Shown in pieces: positions 19,984 to 30,700 of a stretch of DNA of 64,000 nt. A model generated the notes under the pieces. The model was given only the letters and a program-made list of their open reading frames with translations, did no database searches and was not told the origin of the DNA. The position numbers and the translations under genes were made by a program. The stretch is from contig OZ037769.1 of NCBI GenBank assembly GCA_964035545.1, positions 4,812,429 through 4,876,428 of the forward strand. Direction: 5' to 3'. The stretch is from Bugula neritina (taxonomy: Eukaryota; Bryozoa; Gymnolaemata; Cheilostomatida; Bugulidae). Each line of letters opens with the position of its first letter. Within the stretch, counting starts at the first letter, position 1.

Positions 19984-22900
19984 TGCTTGCTTAGCCCTTA
20001 GCCTACTGTATTCTTGTAGCCTCAGTGCATTGCATCTGATGAAACCATTTGCATCAACGGGGTTATAGTTTCCCTGAACATCCATGCTACAGAAAACCGA
20101 ATGACATATAGAGAATCTATAGACATGAGTCATAGCATCATTACTACTAAAAGCTATAAAATACACCGGGGTAGATTGTAAAGGTAGGATCCCAGGCTAC
20201 ACACCTCACGAGCTCTTCGCTGTAGAGACTGTACGGACTAGAGCGAGCCTTGATGATCACCTGACCTCGGTAGAGGTCCATCGTGACTTCCCCTTCGACG
20301 TGTTTCTGACTGTCATCTATACACTTCCTGGTGAAGACGCATTCGGGGCTGAACCAGAATCCTGCACGGTATAAAATGGAGTAGTTAGAGGACAACTTCT
20401 ACAGTATACTCAGCTGTAGAGGACAACTCCTATATTATACTCAGTTGTAGGGGACAACTCCTAGAGTATACTCAGCTGTATGGGAACATTGAAAACAATC
20501 GTGTATCTGCGCAATACATGTATTGATAACTTGAAGATATCAGCTAAGGAAAGGAGTTCTGCAGTATTACAGTACCACAATAGTATACCTAACCACAGTA
20601 TTACAGTACCACAATAGTATACTTAGCCACAGTATTACAGTACCACAATAGTATACCTAGCCACAGTATTACAGTACCACAATAGTATACCTAGCCACAG
20701 TATTACAGTACCACAATAGTATACCTAGCCACAGTATTACAGTACCACAATAGTATACCTAGCCACAGTGTTACAGTACCACAGTAGTATACCTAGCCAC
20801 AGTATTATAGTAGTATACCTAGCCACAGTATTACAGTACCACAGTAGTATACCTAGCCACAGTGTTACAGTACCACAGTAGTATACCTAGCCACAGTGTT
20901 ACAGTACCACAGTAGTATACCTAGCCACAGTATTACAGTACCACAGTAGTATACCTAGCCACAGTATAAACAGTACCACAATAGTATACCTAGCCACAGT
21001 ATTACAGTACCACAATAGCAGTAAAAAGCTAGTTGAGCTTACCTATGAGACAGGACATGGCAAAACAGCAAAAAGAAAATTAAAGCTTCTAGAATCGTCT
21101 GTAGAATTTCCTTTACGGAAGTTAAACTGAAATAAAACAGTACACATAGATGAAGAGTAACAGAGTACGTTACTAACCCTTGTACACTTGCTCAGCAAAT
21201 CTTCCACTTAAATACTGTTTAATAGCTCTCAGTTCCTTGTCCATAGTAAAGGTTTCAATGTCCATATGAGCGTGGAAAAGGATGGTGAATGCGGGCGTCT
21301 CGTACAAGCCCCGCGATTTCATTCCGATGAACCTGTTTTCCACTATGTCAATCCTACCGATGCAGTGCTTGCCTCTACCAACACAGAATATCAACGACTT
21401 TGAGAAAAGTCTTTCACTAAATATTGCAGCCCTATTTATAAATAGTATCCCAGGAATACATAGTGTGTGATATCTGATACCTACAATAGATTGAACAGAT
21501 ACCTCAACACATTATAGGTTGGCCATAGGCTTGATTTTTGAGTAAAATAATTAAATAGCAATTTGAGTGAAACGTACTACAATCTATTTAACTGACAGAG
21601 TTTATAAACTGATAGAAAAAGTTGATGCGCAGTACAGTATATACTGCTGACACATTGTATACTGCTGATACATTGTATACTGCTGACACATTGTATACTG
21701 CTGACACATTGTATACTGCTGACACATTGTATACTGCTGATACATTGCATACTGCTGATACATTGTATACTGCTTACACATTGTATACTGCTTACACATT
21801 GTATACTGCTGATACATTGTATACTGCTGATACAGTGTATACAGCTGATACATTGTATACTGCTGACACAATGTATACTGCTGACAGTAAAAGCATACCC
21901 GAGTTCGTTGAGATAAGAATACAACTCCAAAGAATCTGTGACTTCCTTTCCGGCAGATTTATTGACCACTTTGACAGGTTTACCTACAAAGTAGAGTGAC
22001 TGTATGTAATTTCATCATAATAGCTTAAACATCTGACCCGCACACAAATTTCTGTTAGAAATAAGACAACTCTTATGGTATATAATACCTTCTTTAAAAG
22101 AGATGACAATTTCGTCCTTGACCTCGGCTGTCTTCTCGGGGTCTACGGTCATCTGATAGATGCCAGAAGGAGGCTCTGTCGCTGGATTCTCCAGAATTCC
22201 GGACTCGTAGGAGATGTGCATCAGGTTGGCGTCCATTGACCAAGGTGCCTTTGGAGTCACGGGTAGTGAAATGTTGTTGGCCTGCAGAGAGAACCAGCTA
22301 CATACTCATACTAGAAGAGAACTGAGGCTATTTCGCTTAGAGTGAGTTCTGAGAGAGCCTCATAGATGGTACAGATTCAACACTAGGAAGTTGACTACAT
22401 GAGGAGATTCTGGCACTAACTCTAAAGTTGCGTTTATACCTCTGCTGAAAAAAGTACCGAGTTTCAGTTAATAATGCTTGTCCGAGTACCACTTTATAGT
22501 CAAACTAAAAACCGATGAAATTATATTGATGCGGAAGCACATTATCTAAAATTGAAATCTGACTGCCTAATCACTATTTGATGTCCTTTGTAAACAACGT
22601 GAATTAGTGAAGTTGACAGCATAAAAGCGATAATTGAGAAGGGCGATATAATTATTAACATATAAGTACGTTGTCTAATCGCCAAAGTCATAACTAAATA
22701 ACGATAATTACAAGGAGTTATTACTCCTTTTGAGTATTATTCTGAAATCGGCCGATTAAGTTATCACAGCACAAAACTTTTACGAGTGGCTTTTACAATG
22801 CAATGCAACTCAGGGAAATTTCAACCTGGCCAAATTGAATTTCTGATTGAAAACCGTGTGAAGGTATAAAGGCAACTTAAGTCTGATGAAGAATTCTTTG

Positions 22901-25900
22901 AAGATGCAGATATGCAATGAAGCTGACATTTAAAGAGACTGGGTAATAAAAACTCTAGCATCCATTTCATGGGTTAACAAAGGTTTCAAGTGATGAACAA
23001 CATGTCTGAATGTCAACAACCACAGCTATGCCAGCCACATGATAAATATGTCTCTCACAGGTTTATAGTCTCTTATAGGCTAATGCAGAGTTGGTGCTAA
23101 CAAACAATGTAGATGTGATGTATAACATCAGGATCCTGTCAATATCTTAAAATACTATGCATTTCTGCAGCAGCACAACTAATTGCCATGCAATGAGAAT
23201 GCACAGAAAAGCTGGTTGACTTGGCGTAAATCCAACATTTAAAAAATAAGTTATTTTTGTTGGGTGTATTTCCCCCCCCCCATCTTTCTATAAGCAGCCC
23301 TGAGTTGGGGGTGACTGAGTGCAGTAGTTTGGGGTTCTCGAGTTTGGAGTTGGGGGTTTAGGTTGGAACTTTAAACCCCCAACTCGAGATCCCACACTAC
23401 AACACTTAAGCACCTCCAACTCAGGGCTGCTAATAGATAATTTCGTATTTTCATCATATTCACCCATAAGCAGTGATTACAAATTCCAGTACTTACGGCG
23501 GCATACTCAAACAGGTCCGATCTTCCCTTGAAACGGTTATAGAACTCGGGCAATCGCCAAGGCGCAATGATCTCTACGCTAGAGTAGAGTGAATATGCGG
23601 AGAGCTCAAATCTGATTTGATCATTTCCTTTTCCGGTAGCACCGTGAGAGATGTACTTAGCCCCGTGTTCCTTGGCCACCTTAACCAACTCCCTGTAGCG
23701 TATAATTTGCGTATAGTGAAGCAGCTGGTAGTAATATATAAGAATATATTCATATAATATTAATAAATATAATATATTATAACTCAAATTGAATTCAGTT
23801 ACAAAAAAAAGTTGTATGCTTCGTCTCCATCTTCCTAGTTTTGATGAACAATTATAATGAAAAAAATGACAGTGAAAAGAACTATTTTGTATAACTGAAC
23901 AGGACGCAGGTGAAAAAGGCACAGATTACAATGTACCAGCTTTAGACGCACAAGGACTCTATAGTCTATGTCGTACAGTAAACACAATAACTGCAGGATG
24001 CTACTAATTAACAGTAATTGCTATCACAGAGTATAGTTAGTGACCACAGCAGCACATGGCCAGCTACTAGACCTTCTACTACTGACTATGGACTCATGAA
24101 AGGCTAGCAGCTCTTGATATTAACAGAGGAATACAATGAACCTTCTATTAGATCAGAGAGAGAGGATTTACTGCTAGTAGTTATTTTAGTATAACATAAG
24201 ATACTAATTCCACACAACTGAGTGTAATTACTGTTTACTAACAACAAAAGACTTGTGTATAACACCTCAAGCTTCATATGCCATAGGGCATGCATAGAGT
24301 ATAGACTACAGAGTATAGACTACAGAGTACAGACTACAGAGTATAGACTACAGAGTATATGTAATAATACTGTTGTTATGTGAATTCATTACAGTAATCC
24401 ATCAATCACACTTGTCAGGGACTTATTACTGCTGATAAGACTTAGTGCTTCTGATGTGGCATTCCCTCATCAGATAATCCTAATTACTTGTATGAAGACA
24501 TGCTAGTCTATTTTCTTGACAAGTCAGCTTACAGAGGAACAGTAGTGTACTCTATCTATACTCTATCTATACTATATCTATACTCTATCTATACTCTATC
24601 TATACTATATCTACACTATATCTATACTCTATCTATACTCTATCTATACTATACCTACACTCTATCTATACTCTATCTACACTCTATCTATATTATATCT
24701 TACATGTATATAATGTATACATGTATATAATTTGTATATACACTTTGAGACTGACAGAAAGAGTAGGGAGACTGAGAGTAATTGTAAACAAATACTATTA
24801 AATGGAACAGTTAGAAATGCTGATGAAACATTTCATCATCAAATATGCTAAATTTTTAGTTGTAGGTTGAAATGGATTGTGGTGCCAAAACCGTGTCCTG
24901 AAATGGTTTCCATTCAAAGAGTTAAGAATAGTGGAACTACCTCGCAATGCAGGGGCGGGCGAGAGACGTCCCTAACATATATCTGTCTTCATAAATGCCA
25001 TTGGCTTGCACAGATGCCCATATAAACTCCTCAACAAACTCCTTCCTCAAATCTGTTACAATCAGCTACAATATATAACTTGTAATGTTAGTATATGGTA
25101 AGCAGTGAGCATTGAGTTGTGTATTTATCACTAGCTGCCCTGTTACTCACTGTGAGAAGGATTAGCACACAACTCTACTAACCTTGCATCCTAGAGCATC
25201 CACTTTCTTCTGGGCAGCTTCCAAATCTTCATCTTGACCCACATTTGCCTACAGAAAAGAGATGGAATATTCAGCTATGGTTCCGTAAAACCTCATCCCG
25301 CAAAACACCTTACTGGATTACAACTGCACACACAATAATCCTGCAGAATGACTCAGGTGGGTCAGTAGTGCAGAAAATAAAATAACTACCAGGACATGGT
25401 GTCACTTAATGAGATATTAACAGTAAACAAACAAAAACAAATATAGGATAAAATATACTAGTCAGATTATGCATGCTAAACTATTATCATGTATAATATT
25501 CCACATTATTTTGACACTAGTTGCAAATGAATAACCATAACTTATAGCTACCACATCATTAGCATGAGTGAAATGGGGAGGGTGTACTTTAAACACATCT
25601 GCATGCTTCAACACATTTATACTAGTAGCATAACTAAAATCAGCTTTTCAAAAATCCAAATATGTTTCCAAATTTACGTAGTGTAACATGTAAATTCTTC
25701 TTTGAAGAATGCAAATTTCAAGTCACACACAAAAACACACTTACAGTGACAAATGAACTAAAATGGTTTCATTTTCTTACTCAACACTTTAAATATTAGT
25801 AGCAACATTGAAAAATAGGGGAGTACGTTTTTACAGCAAACCCCCTCTCCCACAAAACTTGAAATCGCTTGAAGCAGTGCAAAGTCGGGAGTCACTGAGT

Positions 25901-26165
25901 GCAGTGGTTGGGGGTTTGGTCAATGTCTATAAACTAATCACTCAGTGACTCCAAACTTTGTGCTGCATCTAGTGATTCCTGTAAAACTTGGCCATCTTAC
26001 CATAAAGGCTATGACCTCATAACCCTGTTCCTTCAGCCATAGGGCTATGCAAGACGTATCCAAACCTCCGCTGTACGCCAGTACGACCTTCTTGTTGCTG
26101 TCGTCTTCTAGACGAGGCTTCTTGGCAGCATTATCTCCGTTGGTATACATCTGCATGAAGAACAT
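19984..26165 (-). CDS. ASS1: Argininosuccinate synthase, nine coding exons
   Basis: Exons in order: 26165-26001, 25248-25183, 25065-24941, 23692-23497, 22281-22089, 21983-21899, 21374-21178, 20361-20205, 20086-19984, in consistent phase. The enzyme joins citrulline and aspartate with ATP to make argininosuccinate (arginine synthesis, urea or citrulline-NO cycle) in the cytosol. The N-type ATP-pyrophosphatase loop AYSGGLDTS lies in exon 1. Other family signatures are [64 protein letters not shown] and FWFSPEC. Length is about 424 residues against about 412 in vertebrates; the surplus is an N-terminal extension containing KKPRLEDD. ATGs at 26165, 26156 and 26150 are all in frame. The last one follows ATGCAG directly, so it may sit at an exon border and be the true start. 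The frame runs open past the donor GCA|GTAAGT at 19983 to a TAG at 19915, but splicing is more likely. Confidence 0.95.
20555..21017. repeat. 34-bp minisatellite in an argininosuccinate synthase intron
   Basis: Units read CACAGTATTACAGTACCACA plus ATAGTATACCTAGC, about 13-14 copies with an ATAG/GTAG variant and one shortened unit near 20800. Confidence 0.92.
21632..21886. repeat. 18-bp minisatellite just inside an argininosuccinate synthase intron
   Basis: About 14 units of TGCTGACACATTGTATAC, with ACA/ATA and GAC/TAC variants. The array starts about 13 nt beyond the donor of the exon ending at 21899. It is open in several frames on both strands, but no frame has protein-like composition. 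Confidence 0.93.
22426..22877. mobile_element. Harbinger-like MITE, copy 1 (452 bp)
   Basis: Terminal inverted repeats AGTTGCGTTTATACCTCTGC and (reverse of the far end) AGTTGCCTTTATACCTTCAC, flanked by TAA on both sides. The interior matches 47526-47983 throughout (for example TGCTTGTCCGAGTACC, TAATTACAAGGAGTTATTAC-like and GGCCGATTAAGTTATC). No transposase ORF. Confidence 0.85.
23293..23431. mobile_element. Foldback (hairpin) element, copy 1
   Basis: The two ~60-nt halves are near-perfect inverted copies: AGCAGCCCTGAGTTGGGGGT at the left, ACCTCCAACTCAGGGCTGCT at the right, and CTCGAG with GGGGGTTTA near the centre. A related hairpin lies at 25873-25966. Both are in argininosuccinate synthase introns. 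Confidence 0.75.
24300..24710. repeat. Two short tandem arrays (GAGTATAGACTACA and TCTATCTATAC)
   Basis: Four or five units of GAGTATAGACTACA lie at about 24296-24360. From about 24540 to 24710 a CTATCTATACT array runs with irregular unit length. Both are in an argininosuccinate synthase intron. Confidence 0.8.
25873..25966. mobile_element. Foldback (hairpin) element, copy 2
   Basis: Left arm AGCAGTGCAAAGTCGGGAGT continues CACTGAGTG. The right arm reads CACTCAGTGACTCCAAACTT then TGTGCTGC, its imperfect reverse complement. The arms share GACTGAGTGCAG-type wording with copy 1. It ends about 35 nt from the first exon's donor. Confidence 0.65.
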
Positions 26166-27707
26166 GGACACGTTAATATTTACAGCTAATTAAAGGCAGT
26201 ACTATAAATAATCAAATTTTATAACCAGTCACTTAAAATAATTACCTTTTCCACTGAAAGTTATAAAAATTGGAGCTGCTAAAATCAGTGACTGTCAATA
26301 AACATAAAGTTTGCCTCTATTAATGGCTGACAAGTGCAAAAACAATGATAAGTGAAACTTATGATAGAAGCTTGACAAAGTAACACATAATACAAATAAT
26401 ATGACTTTAGTTCTATGCCAGAACATGATAAACTAACTACACATTAGAAAATATCATCATCGGATAAACCACAAAAGTGTGTTTATTTACAATGTGCCAG
26501 TCTCAAATACCATTTTAAAGAAAGGCATTGCAAAAAAATTAATTATTAAAACTAGTACAAGAGTCAAAAATTTAAGGAAATTTCGAAGAATTTTCAGGAG
26601 GTTTTGCCCTACATCTTTTTAAAACTGTCAACATCATAAATTGATATTACATAAACATTAACTGACATAATATCTGAGTCACTCTCTCAATCAGTCAATG
26701 TCAAGCCCAAAACCTCTAAAATTATTTGTATAAAAACAAAACCTGCAAACTAACTCAATATAACACTTATAGTTACAGTTATACTCACTGTACTATACCA
26801 TCAGTTTGAACATTTTAAAGTTGGTATTACAATAATTTCTAGGTTTAGCTATCACTCTATGTCTAACTTCTAAGTCTATAGCCTAGCAACTTAGCCCTAT
26901 GAGACGAATATTTTTCTGAAGATTTCATATAGCTATATTATATCATACAGTTGCACTTATACTTGCAGACATAGTTATACTGATACTCTTAAACTTAAAG
27001 TTAATATTTGAAATAAAAATCCTATTTCGATTTTTTATAGTATAAGTTTACTATAAGTATAACTATAAGTAATACTAATACTTAATAGTTAATAGTAATA
27101 GTTAATCATAATGTTACTATTTTGTTATACTAAGTTAGACTAAGTATAAGTTACTATAAGTATAACTATAACATTAACTATAAGACTAAGTATAACTATA
27201 ACTATAAGTATAAGTTAATGTATAAGTATAAGTATAACTTCAACTTTAAACTTATAAGATTAACTCTAAGTCTCAAAAATTTATCAAATATGTCGCTGGG
27301 GTATAAAGTGATAGACTCACCTCTCACCTTTCTAATATTATTATGAGTTTATCTGCTGAATCAAATGCAAATTGGAAGTATCGCTATCTGCACAAGACAC
27401 AAATATTAGAACTAGTAAATATAATGAGATTCAAAACACAAGAAATTTAAAAACATGTGTACCTCTTTTAGACCAGAGGTAGATGCTATTTTAACCAATT
27501 CAAACGCTTATGTCTCTTGATTGGTCCAGTAATATTTTAACCACTGTGGATTGGTTAGCCTACGAAAGCCTAAGATCTACCACTTAGGAATTGTAGGCTA
27601 AAATAAATACTCGATAGAGATTCATTTTCAATTTATGTGCATTATTATGCTTGATAAACTTAATTTGTTATCAGTTCTTTACTTATAGTAATTTTCGCCG
27701 TACAAGC
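26166..27707. promoter_or_regulatory. Divergent promoter region between argininosuccinate synthase and PIGU
   Basis: The two starts face away from each other across about 1.5 kb. Three CCAAT-type boxes cluster about 160-220 nt upstream of the PIGU ATG: AACCAATTC at about 27495, GATTGGTCC at about 27520 and GATTGGTTAG at about 27549. On the minus strand, GAAAGGTGAGAGGTGAGTC near 27321-27335 could be the donor of a 5' UTR exon of argininosuccinate synthase. A low-complexity TATAAGTATAAC stretch occupies about 26990-27260. Confidence 0.45.
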
Positions 27708-30700
27708 ATGCTAATTGCTTCAGCATTTGTTTTAGGTGCTGGCTTTTTATTTAGGTTTTGGGCTACCTCAAATCCTTATTTGCTTGCCCTCATAAACATT
27801 AATGAAGTTGTTAGCCCGATAACTTCGTGGAAAAGAGGTAATGCCAATGGTATTAAAGTTAAACGGTTATCACTTATACTTATAGTTAATGTTATAGTAT
27901 ATCAATACTTATTTAGTTATTAACTACTACTAGTACTAGTAGTAGTAGCAGCAGTAGTAGTAGTAATACTTATAGTTATACTGATGTCTAATACTCATAT
28001 TCATATTGATAATGGATAATCATAATGATATTAAATAATTAATATATTTGCTTTTAGAATGAGAATCATGGTCATACTCATACTCTCATAGTGATAGTGA
28101 TAGTGCTATTGCTAGTCATACTGATACTCAGTCTCATATTTCATAGTATTAGTAATACTAATACCACTACTTATAGTAATGCACTAATACTAATAGTAAT
28201 AGTATGATTTTCTTGTTTAATGTTTCACTTTAATAATAAATTGATAATTATTATATAAGTTCAAATGATAGTTTTTAATTAAATGTTATTATACTTATAC
28301 TTTTTACTTATAGTCATCAGTAATAGCAATAACTAATAAGTAATTTCAGTATAAATTTTATTGTAAATATATAAAACAAAACCTAAAATTTATGCTTTTA
28401 GTTACTGAAGGACTATTTCTCAAAAGGAATGGCATCTCACCCTATGAAGGTGATGTATTTCATCAGGTGAGTTATAATGTTTATCTTGTTTATGGACTAA
28501 TAGTTTCTAGACTATATGTGTTGTTTGCTGGACATAATTATTGAGCTAATTGTTTTTGCAGCTTATTATACGTTTACATTGTTATGCTCTGTAGATTTTG
28601 TAACAATCCTGCAAAATTGCTGTGTTTTATAGTAGACAGGAAAAGTGGATGGTTTTAATGTTTTAAGGAAATGAGTTTGTGTTTTTATCGTTTTAGACAC
28701 CGCTGATGTTGAACTTCCTTGATTGGATAGAAGGCAATTATTCACAAGTTTTACCTGGTCTTTTTGTTGTAAGTAGATTGCTCCTAAAACTACAGTATAT
28801 AATTCAAATTCCTGTTTTTATGGCGCTTTCCTGGTCTAAAAACAGATTGTAGGATAAAAGTACTATGTTACTCAATCATATGAGCACTTACTCTCTGTTG
28901 GCAAAATATGTTGTGGTAAGGAAAGAAAACTTACATCAAAAGCTACAGTTGGTTCAAATGGCCACCCATTTAGATTTGCATTCTTTCTGAGGCATCATTT
29001 GACTATTGATGTCAATCTCCATAAGTCTGACTCAGCTCTGCAAGGTGTTGGTGTATTATAGATCATATAGTGTCTGATTAACATGTAGGAATATAATGTC
29101 TAATTTGTAGATATTTGATGTGTTGTTAGCCATTCTTATTGGCAGAGCCGCAGTGGAAACCGGGAGGTTTATGGTAAGCTATATTTATCATAATCATTAT
29201 TACTGCGTTTCCAATGCTTCCCATTATGAAATTATGGATGAATTTGTGGTTGCTGTTTGCATTAACTCATGGTTGTGGTTTCATCCGATGTAACTGTTTC
29301 TCAACATCAAATTTGAATCTAATGGGAAGCTTGGCAACCTGTTACTTGTGGTTAGAATTATAGGCATTTTAGTATAGAGCTACAGATTATAGGGTTTGTG
29401 TTGAAATAAGTATTGCAGATATCTTCTATTGGTGTAAATACTCTGGCTGTAATTCAGATTAACCTTAAAATTTCTGTCTACTAGATTACTCCAGTTTAGG
29501 ATTTTAATAAAGAATTCTTGTTCAATTCATAAGTTAAATGTTATATATCACAAAAAACTAAAAACCAATAATATTTCATTTTTCCATCTAAAAAGTTGTA
29601 GGCCTACCCACTAAATTATATACTATTATAGTACACTATTGTAGTGTTTTGGTTCATCAATTTGTATTCTTGTTCTATTTCAGCTGCTGTTACAACAGAA
29701 GTCCAAGCCTCATTATCACAAAAATGTGGATGAGTCATTGCTGTTGAATGAGAAATCATTCCGGAATGCGTTTGTCTACACCTCAGCCCTCTACCTGTTC
29801 AACCCATACTCACTTGCCGCATGTGTGGCCAAGTCCACTGCAGTGTTTGACAATATGATTTTGGCATTGATGGTTATTCTTACCTTAAAGGGTGGGCTGA
29901 CCTTTTCTTATTCAGTTTTAGTTCTATTTTTCAGTTTTTTCTTAATTAAGCTTTGTTTAAAAGATTTTACTGTTTAATAATGAAAGTGAAGCCTCTTTGA
30001 AAAGTTATGGCGGACTCTGTTGGAAGCACACATACATCTACTCCAGCAGTGTTTCTTCTTTTTCCCCAAGTTCTCCTTTGTTTTCTGTAAACTGATAGTC
30101 TGTGTAGCCTGTATTCACACTTATATTTGTTATTTTAGGATGGAGGGTTTTGTCAACCTTCCTACTAGCACTGTTAGCCTATCAAAACTTTTATTCCATC
30201 ATGCTAGTTGTTCCAGTGGCAATCTGCTTTCTTCAGGTTGGTGTGTAATTAGTAATCCATTATATGTGCCATTTTCATTAGGTATTTAAAGTTATCTTAC
30301 CCTTTTGTGTATTGAACAACATTAATATAAAGTTTTGTGTTGGGAATTCTCATGGACTTTAAAATATAGATTAATGGAGAATAATTGAAAATAGATTGTC
30401 CTATCTTTGAATTATTTAAAATTTTTAAAGAATATTGTTATAAGATGTGTTTGTCATGCAGTAGCTTGTGACCCACAGTAGAGTAGTCATGCTATAGAAT
30501 AACATGGCAAGAAGCTGCAAGTGTTCTTCTGAAAACATTTGGTCTCCAACAAGCTAAGGCTGAGAAAGTTTACTAACTGGCACATTGCCTCTGCTCTTCT
30601 TTATTGCTTTTGTTCTGTTGTTGTAGAGAGATGTTTTAGGGCTGGTCAAGTACCTCAACCCTACTGCTGTTAAGTCTATCCTGTTGACTCTCAGTCTAAC

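Noticed and set aside
21577-21999. Long Cys/Ser/Tyr-repeat frames on both strands
   Set aside because: They arise from the 18-bp minisatellite, a multiple of three that keeps several frames open. Only 21899-21983 (minus) is real coding sequence.
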